Assembly: GCF_946478885.1 (NCBI RefSeq)
Contig: NZ_CAMLDX010000148.1
Coordinates: 1-5,390, forward strand
Reading direction: 5' to 3'
DNA length: 5,390 bases
Source: an uncultured Bacillus sp.
GTDB lineage: Bacteria > Bacillota > Bacilli > Bacillales_B > DSM-18226
In this document: piece by piece, positions 1 to 5,390 of the stretch
Position numbering within the stretch: position 1 is the stretch's first letter
Layout: each line of letters opens with the position of its first letter
Notes under the pieces: generated by a model
What the model was told of the DNA's origin: nothing
Databases searched by the model: none
The model's input: only the letters and a program-made list of their open reading frames with translations
Program-made: the position numbers and the translations under genes

Positions 1-69
1 CTTTGTAACGAATATTGCGGTGCTGGTCACCACTTAATGACATCAAAAATCGAGGTGGTTAAACAATGA
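1..69 (+). CDS. cbaB: Cytochrome c oxidase subunit II, ba3/b(o/a)3 type, C-terminal end only (5' part outside window)
   Basis: Reading frame 1 is open from the window edge to a TGA at 67-69 and encodes 22 residues beginning LCNEYCGAGHHLM. This is the CuA-binding loop of oxidase subunit II, CxxxCxxxHxxM: Cys2 and Cys6 (partial numbering) would bridge the two coppers, with His10 and Met13 as terminal ligands. The remaining CuA histidine would lie upstream, outside the window. Only nine residues follow the Met, as in the short subunit II of Thermus-type ba3 oxidases, so there is no fused C-terminal cytochrome c domain as in caa3 enzymes. The stop overlaps the ATG of the subunit I gene by four bases, which supports one operon and coupled translation. 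The product would receive electrons from a c-type cytochrome on the outer face of the membrane. The symbol is inferred from the motif and from its position before cbaA; most of the gene is not visible. Confidence 0.9.
   Translation, partial: LCNEYCGAGHHLMTSKIEVVKQ
52..58 (+). promoter_or_regulatory. Ribosome binding site of cbaA
   Basis: GAGGTGG lies seven bases before the ATG at 66. GAGGTG is complementary to the 3' end of Firmicute 16S rRNA. The site sits inside the last codons of the subunit II gene, so ribosomes finishing cbaB uncover or directly feed the cbaA start. It supports the ATG at 66 as the true start. Confidence 0.8.
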
Positions 70-1721
70 AAAGCGCTGAAGCAATAGCAAAACTTGACCG
101 CCGAGATGCTAAATTAGTAATGGCACATATGTATGTCGTGTTCATTTCTTTATTGTTAGGCGGACTCGCCGGTTTACTGCAAGTATTAGTACGTTCTGGT
201 AAAGTCACATTACCAGCTGGTATCGGTTATTATCAAATTCTTACTGTTCACGGTGTTGTTCTTGCACTTGTTTTAACTACGTTCTTTATTTTGGGCTTCC
301 ATATTGCTATCACCAGTAAAACATCTGGAACATTCTCAAACGGCCAGCGTAAATTTGGCTGGATTGGTTTCTGGCTGATGGTTGTCGGTACTGCCATGGC
401 AGCAGTAATGATTCTATTAAATCAAGCTTCTGTATTATACACATTCTATGCACCATTACAAGCTCACGTTTTATTTTATCTTGGTCTGACTCTAGTAATT
501 GTTGGTAGCTGGATTGAAGGGATTGCGATTGTCATTTCCTACAGAAGATGGAAAAAGGCAAATCCAGGACAGCCTAGTCCGTTGTTAACCTTCATGGCAC
601 TTGTAAATTCATTAATGTGGTATGTTTGTACTTTAGGCGTTGCAGTTGAAGTATTATTACAATTAATACCATGGGCATTAGGCTGGGTTGACGGTGTTAA
701 CATTCTTGTCAGCCGTACATTATTCTGGTATTTTGGACACCCGCTTGTATATTTCTGGTTATTACCGGCATATATGGCTTGGTACGTTGTTATTCCAAAA
801 GTTATCGGAGCCAAAATTTTCTCTGACTCCTTAGCTCGTATGTCTTTCATTCTATTCATCCTGTTCTCTATTCCTGTTGGATTCCACCATCAGTTATTAG
901 AGCCAGGAATTGACCCAGCTTGGAAGTTCTTACAAGTTGTTTTAACATTCTTAGTTGTTATTCCGTCATTCATGACTGCATTCGCATTATTTGCAACATT
1001 TGAGAAACACGGTCGTTCTATCGGCGCAAAAAGCCTTTTTGGCTGGCTGAAAAAATTACCTTGGGGTGATGCACGTTTTACGGTTCCATTCATCGGAATG
1101 CTGGCCTTTATTCCTGCAGGTGCCGGCGGTATCGTTAACGCTTCCCACCAAATGAACCAAGTAGTTCACAATACCATTTGGGTAACAGGACACTTCCATT
1201 TAACATTAGCAACAGCTGTTATTCTGACTTTCTTTGGTGTATCTTACTGGCTTGTACCACATGTCACAGGACGCGTTTTAACAAAGAAAATGAATAAATT
1301 AGCAATTGTTCAAGGAATTTTATGGGCAGTCGGTATGACATTTATGTCTGGCGGTATGCACGCAGCAGGACTTCTTGGCGCACCTCGCCGTTCTGCATTC
1401 TCTGAATATGGTGGTGCCGCACAAGCAGCTGATTGGATTCCTTACCAAATTTCACAAGCCGTTGGCGGATCAATCCTGTTCATCTCTATTCTAGTTATGC
1501 TTTACATTTTCATTAATCTTGCTTTCTTTGCACCTAAGGGTGATGAGGAATTCCCTGTTGCGGAAACTGATGAAAATGCAGCACCAACACCAATGGTTTT
1601 CGAAAATTGGAAGCTTTGGCTTGGTATTACAGCATTATTAATCTTATTCGCTTACACAATTCCGTTTATCGATATGATTCAAAATGCTCCAGTACCTTCT
1701 AAAGGATTCAAAATATGGTAG
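66..1721 (+). CDS. cbaA: Cytochrome c oxidase subunit I, B-family heme-copper oxygen reductase (b(o/a)3 / ba3 type)
   Basis: Catalytic membrane subunit (551 aa) of a terminal oxidase that reduces O2 to water and pumps protons. About 13 hydrophobic segments can be counted, starting near residues 17-42 and ending near 516-537, which is the B-family layout. Visible ligands are His62 (LTVHGV) and His378 for the low-spin heme, His376 (TGHFH) for the high-spin heme, and His225, His274 and His275 for CuB. Tyr229 in GHPLVY is the tyrosine expected to be cross-linked to His225. The A-family glutamate of GHPEV is replaced by Leu227, so there is no D-channel glutamate; B-family enzymes rely on a K-channel analogue, and Tyr236, Tyr240, Ser301 and Thr304 fit its positions. 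The start is set by the RBS at 52-58 and the ATGA overlap with subunit II. The gene ends in TAG just before a strong hairpin. The heme types (b with a or o) cannot be read from sequence. Length, ligands and termini are intact, with no frameshift. Confidence 0.96.
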   Translation: MKSAEAIAKLDRRDAKLVMAHMYVVFISLLLGGLAGLLQVLVRSGKVTLPAGIGYYQILTVHGVVLALVLTTFFILGFHIAITSKTSGTFSNGQRKFGWIGFWLMVVGTAMAAVMILLNQASVLYTFYAPLQAHVLFYLGLTLVIVGSWIEGIAIVISYRRWKKANPGQPSPLLTFMALVNSLMWYVCTLGVAVEVLLQLIPWALGWVDGVNILVSRTLFWYFGHPLVYFWLLPAYMAWYVVIPKVIGAKIFSDSLARMSFILFILFSIPVGFHHQLLEPGIDPAWKFLQVVLTFLVVIPSFMTAFALFATFEKHGRSIGAKSLFGWLKKLPWGDARFTVPFIGMLAFIPAGAGGIVNASHQMNQVVHNTIWVTGHFHLTLATAVILTFFGVSYWLVPHVTGRVLTKKMNKLAIVQGILWAVGMTFMSGGMHAAGLLGAPRRSAFSEYGGAAQAADWIPYQISQAVGGSILFISILVMLYIFINLAFFAPKGDEEFPVAETDENAAPTPMVFENWKLWLGITALLILFAYTIPFIDMIQNAPVPSKGFKIW

Positions 1722-1736
1722 AACTTTGAAACATGG

Positions 1737-1775
1737 AAAAAAGAACTCTGTCCCGCAACAGAGTTCTTTTCTCTT
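1737..1775. terminator. Bidirectional intrinsic terminator between convergent cbaA and ypwA
   Basis: Two perfectly complementary 13-base arms lie at 1739-1751 (AAAAGAACTCTGT) and 1758-1770 (ACAGAGTTCTTTT), with a six-base loop at 1752-1757. The plus strand continues as TTTTCTCTT, which ends the cbaBA transcript 17 bases after its TAG. On the minus strand the run of six A at 1737-1742 becomes T6, so the same hairpin can end the ypwA transcript coming the other way, about 25 bases after its stop. It fills most of the 73-bp gap. Confidence 0.88.
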
Positions 1776-1794
1776 GTAAATCCTCTTATACAGA

Positions 1795-3312
1795 TTATAA
1801 TTGATAAATCATGCTGTATTTCTTTGTTAAATGGTCAATTAAATAGTTGGCATTTAATCCTTCTCCTGTCACATCCTGCAAAATTTCTAGCGGTTTTTTC
1901 ATTTTTCCGTATCGATGGATATGGAACGCAAGCCAATCTTTAATTGGCAGTAACTCCCCTATTTCAAGTAATTGATCAAAGTTCGGCAAGTTCTGAAGCA
2001 TTGCCTGCTTAAACTGTGCAGCATACATATATCCTAGGGCATAGGACGGAAAATATCCGAAGCTGCCCCCCGCCCAGTGCACATCCTGCAAAACTCCTTC
2101 CCGATCATTATCAGGACGGATTCCAAGATATTCCTCATATTTGTCGTTCCAGACTCTAGGCAGATCTCCTACCTCTATTTCATCATTAAACAAGCCTTTT
2201 TCAATCTCATAACGAATCATAATATGCAGCGGATAGGTCAATTCATCTGCCTCAATTCGAATGAGAGACGGCTTTGATTCGTTAATGGCACGATAGAAGT
2301 CATCTACCCTAACTCCATCGAAGTGGCCTGCCGAGTACTTCTTTAACAAATCATAATTCTTTTTCCAGAAGGAGGCAGCCCGACCGACGAAATTTTCATA
2401 GAACAGGGACTGTGATTCATGAATCCCCATGGAAGTACCGCTGCATAAAAGAGTTCCTGTCAATTCTTCACTAATGTCCTGCTCATACAGGGCATGCCCT
2501 CCTTCGTGAATCGTACCGAACACAGCCATGCGAAAATCTGATTCATCATATCTCGTTGTAATTCGTACATCCCCACGGTTAATCCCCGTTGCAAAAGGAT
2601 GTATGGTCTCATCAAGACGCCCAGCTTCTAAGTTATAGCCCATTTGCTTTAAGATCTCTATGCTAAAAGCCCGCTGTCGTTCCTTAGGAAATGACTGGAA
2701 CAAAAAGTCCGTCTTTGGTTTATGGTTTGAATCCGCAATTTTTTGCACCAAAGGTACAATCTCCGCCCTCAATTCGTAAAATACACGGTCTAGTACCCTT
2801 ACAGTCATCCCCGGTTCATATAAATCAAGGAGAGTATTATATTTATTTCCTTCATAGCCCCAATAGCTGATAAAGCGTTTTGTAGTCGCAACGATTTTTT
2901 CTAAATACGGCTTAAACAAGGCAAAATCGGCTTTCTCCCTTGCTTCTTCCCAAACATTTTCCGCTTGTGATAAAAGAATCGTATATTCTTTATATTCTTC
3001 AAACGGAATTTTTCGTTTATAATCGTATTCCTTTTTACATTCTTCCACTAATTTTCTTGTTTTCTCTGATATGACATTTTGTGCTTCCTGACTAGACAGG
3101 TTTGCGATGTAAGCAGCCATATCTTCTGATACAGAAAAGTTATAAACCTCGGCAGAGAGAATCCCGATAACCTCGGCTCGCTGCCCAGCCCCTCTCTTTG
3201 GAGCTCCAGTGCGTAAATCCCAGTAAATCAATGCAAGGGCCTCATTATATGCAGTTATTTTCTTCGTATATTTAACAAATTCTTTTTCCATATGCAAAAA
3301 TGATTGACTCAT
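1795..3312 (-). CDS. ypwA: M32-family zinc metallocarboxypeptidase (YpwA-like)
   Basis: A 505-aa cytosolic peptidase that removes residues one at a time from the C-terminus of peptides; known M32 enzymes are broad in specificity. The family signatures appear in order: DVRITT (248-253, the DxRxT motif), the zinc motif HEGGH (269-273, with His269 and His273 as ligands and Glu270 as catalytic base), HESQ (298-301, Glu299 the probable third ligand), IRIEAD (351-356) and QDVHW (409-413) in the GxxQDxHW block. The length is close to the roughly 500 aa usual for the family. There is no signal peptide or membrane segment, which fits a role in peptide turnover inside the cell. The ATG at 3310-3312 is chosen because GGAGGG sits six bases upstream; an internal ATG at residue 8 lacks a comparable site. 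It lies downstream of ypvA on the same strand, as in B. subtilis, but the 109-bp gap holds its own promoter candidate. No catalytic residue is missing. The exact physiological substrates are not known from sequence. Confidence 0.95.
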   Translation of the reverse strand: MSQSFLHMEKEFVKYTKKITAYNEALALIYWDLRTGAPKRGAGQRAEVIGILSAEVYNFSVSEDMAAYIANLSSQEAQNVISEKTRKLVEECKKEYDYKRKIPFEEYKEYTILLSQAENVWEEAREKADFALFKPYLEKIVATTKRFISYWGYEGNKYNTLLDLYEPGMTVRVLDRVFYELRAEIVPLVQKIADSNHKPKTDFLFQSFPKERQRAFSIEILKQMGYNLEAGRLDETIHPFATGINRGDVRITTRYDESDFRMAVFGTIHEGGHALYEQDISEELTGTLLCSGTSMGIHESQSLFYENFVGRAASFWKKNYDLLKKYSAGHFDGVRVDDFYRAINESKPSLIRIEADELTYPLHIMIRYEIEKGLFNDEIEVGDLPRVWNDKYEEYLGIRPDNDREGVLQDVHWAGGSFGYFPSYALGYMYAAQFKQAMLQNLPNFDQLLEIGELLPIKDWLAFHIHRYGKMKKPLEILQDVTGEGLNANYLIDHLTKKYSMIYQL

Positions 3313-3318
3313 CCCAAT

Positions 3319-3324
3319 CCCTCC
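3319..3324 (-). promoter_or_regulatory. Ribosome binding site of ypwA
   Basis: On the minus strand GGAGGG stands six bases before the ATG at 3312. It decides in favour of this start over the in-frame ATG seven codons further in. Confidence 0.8.
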
Positions 3325-3353
3325 ATTGATTTATCTTTTTACATTTTATCTCA

Positions 3354-3382
3354 ATCTTATGACAGACATACTGAAACATCAA
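3354..3382 (-). promoter_or_regulatory. Candidate sigma-A-type promoter of ypwA
   Basis: On the minus strand a -35-like TTGATG (3382-3377) and a -10-like TAAGAT (3359-3354) are separated by exactly 17 bases. Each matches its consensus at four of six positions, and there is no TGn extension of the -10. Transcription would begin near 3347, giving a leader of about 35 bases that contains the GGAGGG. The -35 partly overlaps the T-tract of the upstream terminator. This is inference from pattern and spacing; a second -10-like TAAAAT closer to the gene has no matching -35. Confidence 0.5.
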
Positions 3383-3383
3383 G

Positions 3384-3412
3384 AAAAAAGACAGCAAAGT
3401 ATACTGTTGTCT
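3384..3412 (-). terminator. Probable intrinsic terminator of ypvA
   Basis: Ten bases past the ypvA stop, the minus strand reads AGACAACA, an eight-base loop, then TGCTGTCT and a T-rich tail. The arms (3412-3405 and 3396-3389) pair over five base pairs, one A/C mismatch, then two more pairs, and T6 follows directly at 3389-3384. The stem is short and AT-rich, so termination may be partial and some read-through into ypwA is possible. Confidence 0.55.
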
Positions 3413-3421
3413 CAGCCTTTC

Positions 3422-5362
3422 TTAGAGATGATTATTGTAAACACCGCTGACCTCCGTCGGTAGTATGGAGAGTACTGCTTCGATGACATGACGATCCTCT
3501 CCCTGATTGATGAGGATGTGGACCTTCCCTTTATCGTTATGTGTTCGAATTAATCGTCCGATCCCCTGACGCAGACGAAGAAGCATATAAGGCAAATCAA
3601 CATCGACGAATGGGTCTAGAGCAGCCTCTCTTTTGGCAGCAAATACGGGATCATTGGGTGGAAATGGCAGGGAAAAAATAATGACATTTTCTAAAGAGCT
3701 ACCCGGAATATCCAGCCCTTCCCATAAATGGACGGTACAAAGAACGGATTCCTCCTCATTTTGAAAACGAGAAACGAGTGTGCTAATCTCGGCATCCCCT
3801 TCAAAATAAATGGAAAAAGGTAATTTACATCGACAATGCTGCTTAAATAATGCCAGCTCATGCAGAGAAGAAAACAATACTAGGGTTCTTCCGTTTGTTT
3901 TTTTGATTTGCTTGATCGTATAAGCCATTTTTGCATTCATATCGCCCTCGGCAAAAGCCGGCATTTCAATCTCCATATTGTCGTCATAGGAGAAAGGAGA
4001 TGCAACAGAAAAGGACAGATACTCCTCTATTCCAAGAGAATGAGCTATATAGGAAAAGGAGTTTGATTCCGATAAGGTTGCCGAAGAAAAAATATACGGC
4101 TTTTGATGTGAAAAGACCTTTTCCTTCATAATTTCCTGAACAAGACGCGGCATAATCACTAATGTTCTTTCTCCATTCCGGTCTTCATACCAGGTAATTC
4201 CTTTTATTCCTTTTAAAAACAATGAAAGTGAATACGAAATCTGTTCCAAATATTCTTCTACAACTTTTAGGTCATACTCATTAATCGAGTACATTTCACT
4301 TTCAAACACAAGATCTTCCTCAAGCTGGCTTACGAGACGGAACAGCTTCCGTCCTGCCTCGGTTACGCTCTCTGTCTTGCTGACGGTCAATTTATCAGAC
4401 CCCTCATTAGTAATTGATGACTGCCCCAATTCATAGAAAAAGAGTTCATTTTGCGACAGGACATCCTCCATTCGATAGAGAGTTGTTTCCCGTACGTCAT
4501 TGGCCATTAATCTAGTTAATAGCCTTTCAAGCACGGTTTCACTAAAACGGTAAGTGAGTGCTTTTTGACTGGCAAACTCCAGAAGATGTCCTTCATCAAA
4601 TATCGCACAGGAGTGTTCAGGTAGAAGTGGCAGCTGTCCCTCTCGTTTTCGCGCATCCTTTGTCCAGATATGTTCCATATAAAAATCATGTGAGCAAATA
4701 ATAAGGTCCGCCGACTTTCTATACCAGTCCCGATACAGTGTCTGACCACAGCGATGTCTTTTGTCGCAGGTAAAGCAATCTTCAAAGCCATCCCATCCAA
4801 TCTGTGCCCACTGCTCATCATTAAGTCCCGGGTATTCCTTCCGGTCGCCATAGCGATCAAAAGCCTGCATCGACTGATTTTCATAAATAAAATCCGGAAG
4901 TGCATCATATATTTCATGAAAATGCTTCTCGTCGCTATAAGAGATCATCTTGTCCAATTTATTTAAACACAAATATTGCTCTCTTGATTTAGCCAGCCGG
5001 ACATCAATATTCAACTGCAGAGCATGCTCCAATTTTGAAATATCCCCTTCTTTTTTTACCAGTTGTTCGATCAACGTTTCATCAGCACAGGCAATAACCG
5101 CTGGAGTATTAGTGTATCTAGCGTAGCAAATGGCATACAGGAGATAGACTATTGTCTTTCCCGTTCCCACACCCGCTTCTGCAAACATGACTTTTCTCTC
5201 TTTAAACGCTTTTTCAAGCTGAAAAGCCATATAGATCTGTTCATCCCTTAATTCAAAACCGGCTTCAGGTAGCCATTCATAAAATACATCCCCGATCCAT
5301 TCACCCAGTCGTTCAAAAAACGATTCTGTTTTCGATATTTCAAAAGGCAAACGATTGTTCAA
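3422..5362 (-). CDS. ypvA: DinG/XPD-like ATP-dependent DNA helicase with iron-sulfur cysteines (YpvA-like)
   Basis: Superfamily 2 helicase, 646 aa from the chosen TTG start and numbered from it. Motifs run in order: RDEQ near residue 42, Walker A EAGVGTGKT (62-70, Lys69), the motif Ia region ACADETLIEQL, Walker B/motif II DEGH (256-259), motif III SSATL (426-430), motif IV LVLFSS, motif V WEGLDIP (547-553) and motif VI QGIGRLIR (599-606, with Arg603 and Arg606). Four cysteines between Walker A and DEGH (132, 196, 199, 205) have the XPD/DinG arrangement for a 4Fe-4S cluster. DinG-family enzymes unwind DNA 5' to 3'; here the substrate is inferred, probably repair or replication intermediates. 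There is no N-terminal exonuclease domain, unlike B. subtilis DinG, which points to the YpvA group. Start choice: TTG at 5362 has GGAGGG seven bases upstream; ATG at 5377 has GAGG nine bases upstream and would add five residues; a further TTG at 5383 has only three bases after GAGG. The gene lies upstream of ypwA, as in B. subtilis; its promoter is outside the window. Confidence 0.93.
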   Translation of the reverse strand: MNNRLPFEISKTESFFERLGEWIGDVFYEWLPEAGFELRDEQIYMAFQLEKAFKERKVMFAEAGVGTGKTIVYLLYAICYARYTNTPAVIACADETLIEQLVKKEGDISKLEHALQLNIDVRLAKSREQYLCLNKLDKMISYSDEKHFHEIYDALPDFIYENQSMQAFDRYGDRKEYPGLNDEQWAQIGWDGFEDCFTCDKRHRCGQTLYRDWYRKSADLIICSHDFYMEHIWTKDARKREGQLPLLPEHSCAIFDEGHLLEFASQKALTYRFSETVLERLLTRLMANDVRETTLYRMEDVLSQNELFFYELGQSSITNEGSDKLTVSKTESVTEAGRKLFRLVSQLEEDLVFESEMYSINEYDLKVVEEYLEQISYSLSLFLKGIKGITWYEDRNGERTLVIMPRLVQEIMKEKVFSHQKPYIFSSATLSESNSFSYIAHSLGIEEYLSFSVASPFSYDDNMEIEMPAFAEGDMNAKMAYTIKQIKKTNGRTLVLFSSLHELALFKQHCRCKLPFSIYFEGDAEISTLVSRFQNEEESVLCTVHLWEGLDIPGSSLENVIIFSLPFPPNDPVFAAKREAALDPFVDVDLPYMLLRLRQGIGRLIRTHNDKGKVHILINQGEDRHVIEAVLSILPTEVSGVYNNHL

Positions 5363-5369
5363 GGCAAAT

Positions 5370-5375
5370 CCCTCC
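5370..5375 (-). promoter_or_regulatory. Ribosome binding site supporting the TTG start of ypvA
   Basis: On the minus strand GGAGGG lies seven bases before the TTG at 5362-5360, an ideal distance. It overlaps the G of the alternative ATG (5377-5375), so initiation at that ATG and at the TTG would compete for the same stretch of mRNA. A weaker GAGG at 5390-5387, cut by the window edge, could serve the ATG. Confidence 0.55.
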
Positions 5376-5390
5376 ATATGCAAAAACCTC

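Noticed and set aside
539..859. Open frame of 106 codons antisense to cbaA
   Set aside because: It is opposite conserved transmembrane coding sequence, with no domain or credible RBS.
890..1093. Open frame of 67 codons antisense to cbaA
   Set aside because: Same situation: antisense to a strongly conserved gene, with no independent support.
1341..1346. Methionine-rich and His-containing stretch of cbaA (around MSGGMHAAG) considered as an extra metal site
   Set aside because: It matches a conserved transmembrane segment of B-family oxidases as I recall them; there is no need for an added metal site.
2077..2277. Open frame of 66 codons antisense to ypwA
   Set aside because: It covers the strand opposite the QDVHW and IRIEAD motif region; conservation there is explained by ypwA.
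3309..3326. Five-codon minus-strand frame MEGLG whose TGA overlaps the ypwA ATG, resembling a leader peptide
   Set aside because: Its ATG has no Shine-Dalgarno upstream, and its codons are simply the ypwA ribosome binding site; probably coincidence.
3389..3412. Near-palindrome considered as an operator for ypwA
   Set aside because: The T6 tail right after it on the minus strand and its place just past the ypvA stop fit a terminator better. Symmetry is broken by a mismatch, and it lies upstream of the -35.
4516..4917. Open frame of 133 codons on the minus strand, in a different frame inside ypvA
   Set aside because: It lies wholly within the conserved helicase coding sequence, has only a weak purine stretch upstream and no recognisable domain; it is a frame shadow.
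3931..5251. Three short plus-strand open frames (3931-4131, 4754-4966, 5063-5251) antisense to ypvA
   Set aside because: All lie opposite helicase motifs or conserved segments and have no domain signature.

Overview
The window looks like ordinary core chromosome from a low-to-moderate GC Bacillaceae member (Bacillus sensu lato). The signs are strong GGAGG-type ribosome binding sites, AT-rich codon choice, a TTG start candidate, and a pair of genes that match the Bacillus subtilis neighbours ypvA and ypwA. I see no tRNA, rRNA, CRISPR array, insertion sequence, phage gene or attachment site, and no convincing undescribed system.

Layout. Positions 1-69 (+) are the last 22 codons and stop of subunit II of a B-family (ba3 / b(o/a)3-type) heme-copper oxidase; the CuA loop is still visible. 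It overlaps by four bases (ATGA) with the complete subunit I gene cbaA (66-1721, +), which carries all the heme and CuB ligands. A hairpin at about 1737-1775 closes the oxidase operon and lies in a 73-bp gap facing a convergent pair of minus-strand genes. These are ypwA (1795-3312, M32 zinc metallocarboxypeptidase) and, upstream of it on the same strand, ypvA (3422 to about 5362, a DinG/XPD-like superfamily 2 helicase with four cysteines for an iron-sulfur cluster). The 109-bp gap between ypvA and ypwA holds a probable terminator for ypvA and a reasonable sigma-A-type promoter for ypwA, so ypwA can probably be transcribed on its own.

How the genes relate. The two oxidase subunits form one membrane complex: CuA in subunit II accepts electrons from cytochrome c, and subunit I passes them through the low-spin heme to the binuclear centre, where oxygen is reduced. 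The helicase and the peptidase are cytosolic. Nothing here links them functionally to the oxidase or to each other beyond conserved adjacency. No gap between genes exceeds 300 bases. The points most worth a second look are the Ala at a predicted K-channel position in CbaA, the three competing start codons of ypvA, and a 14-base string shared by the 5' ends of ypvA and ypwA.
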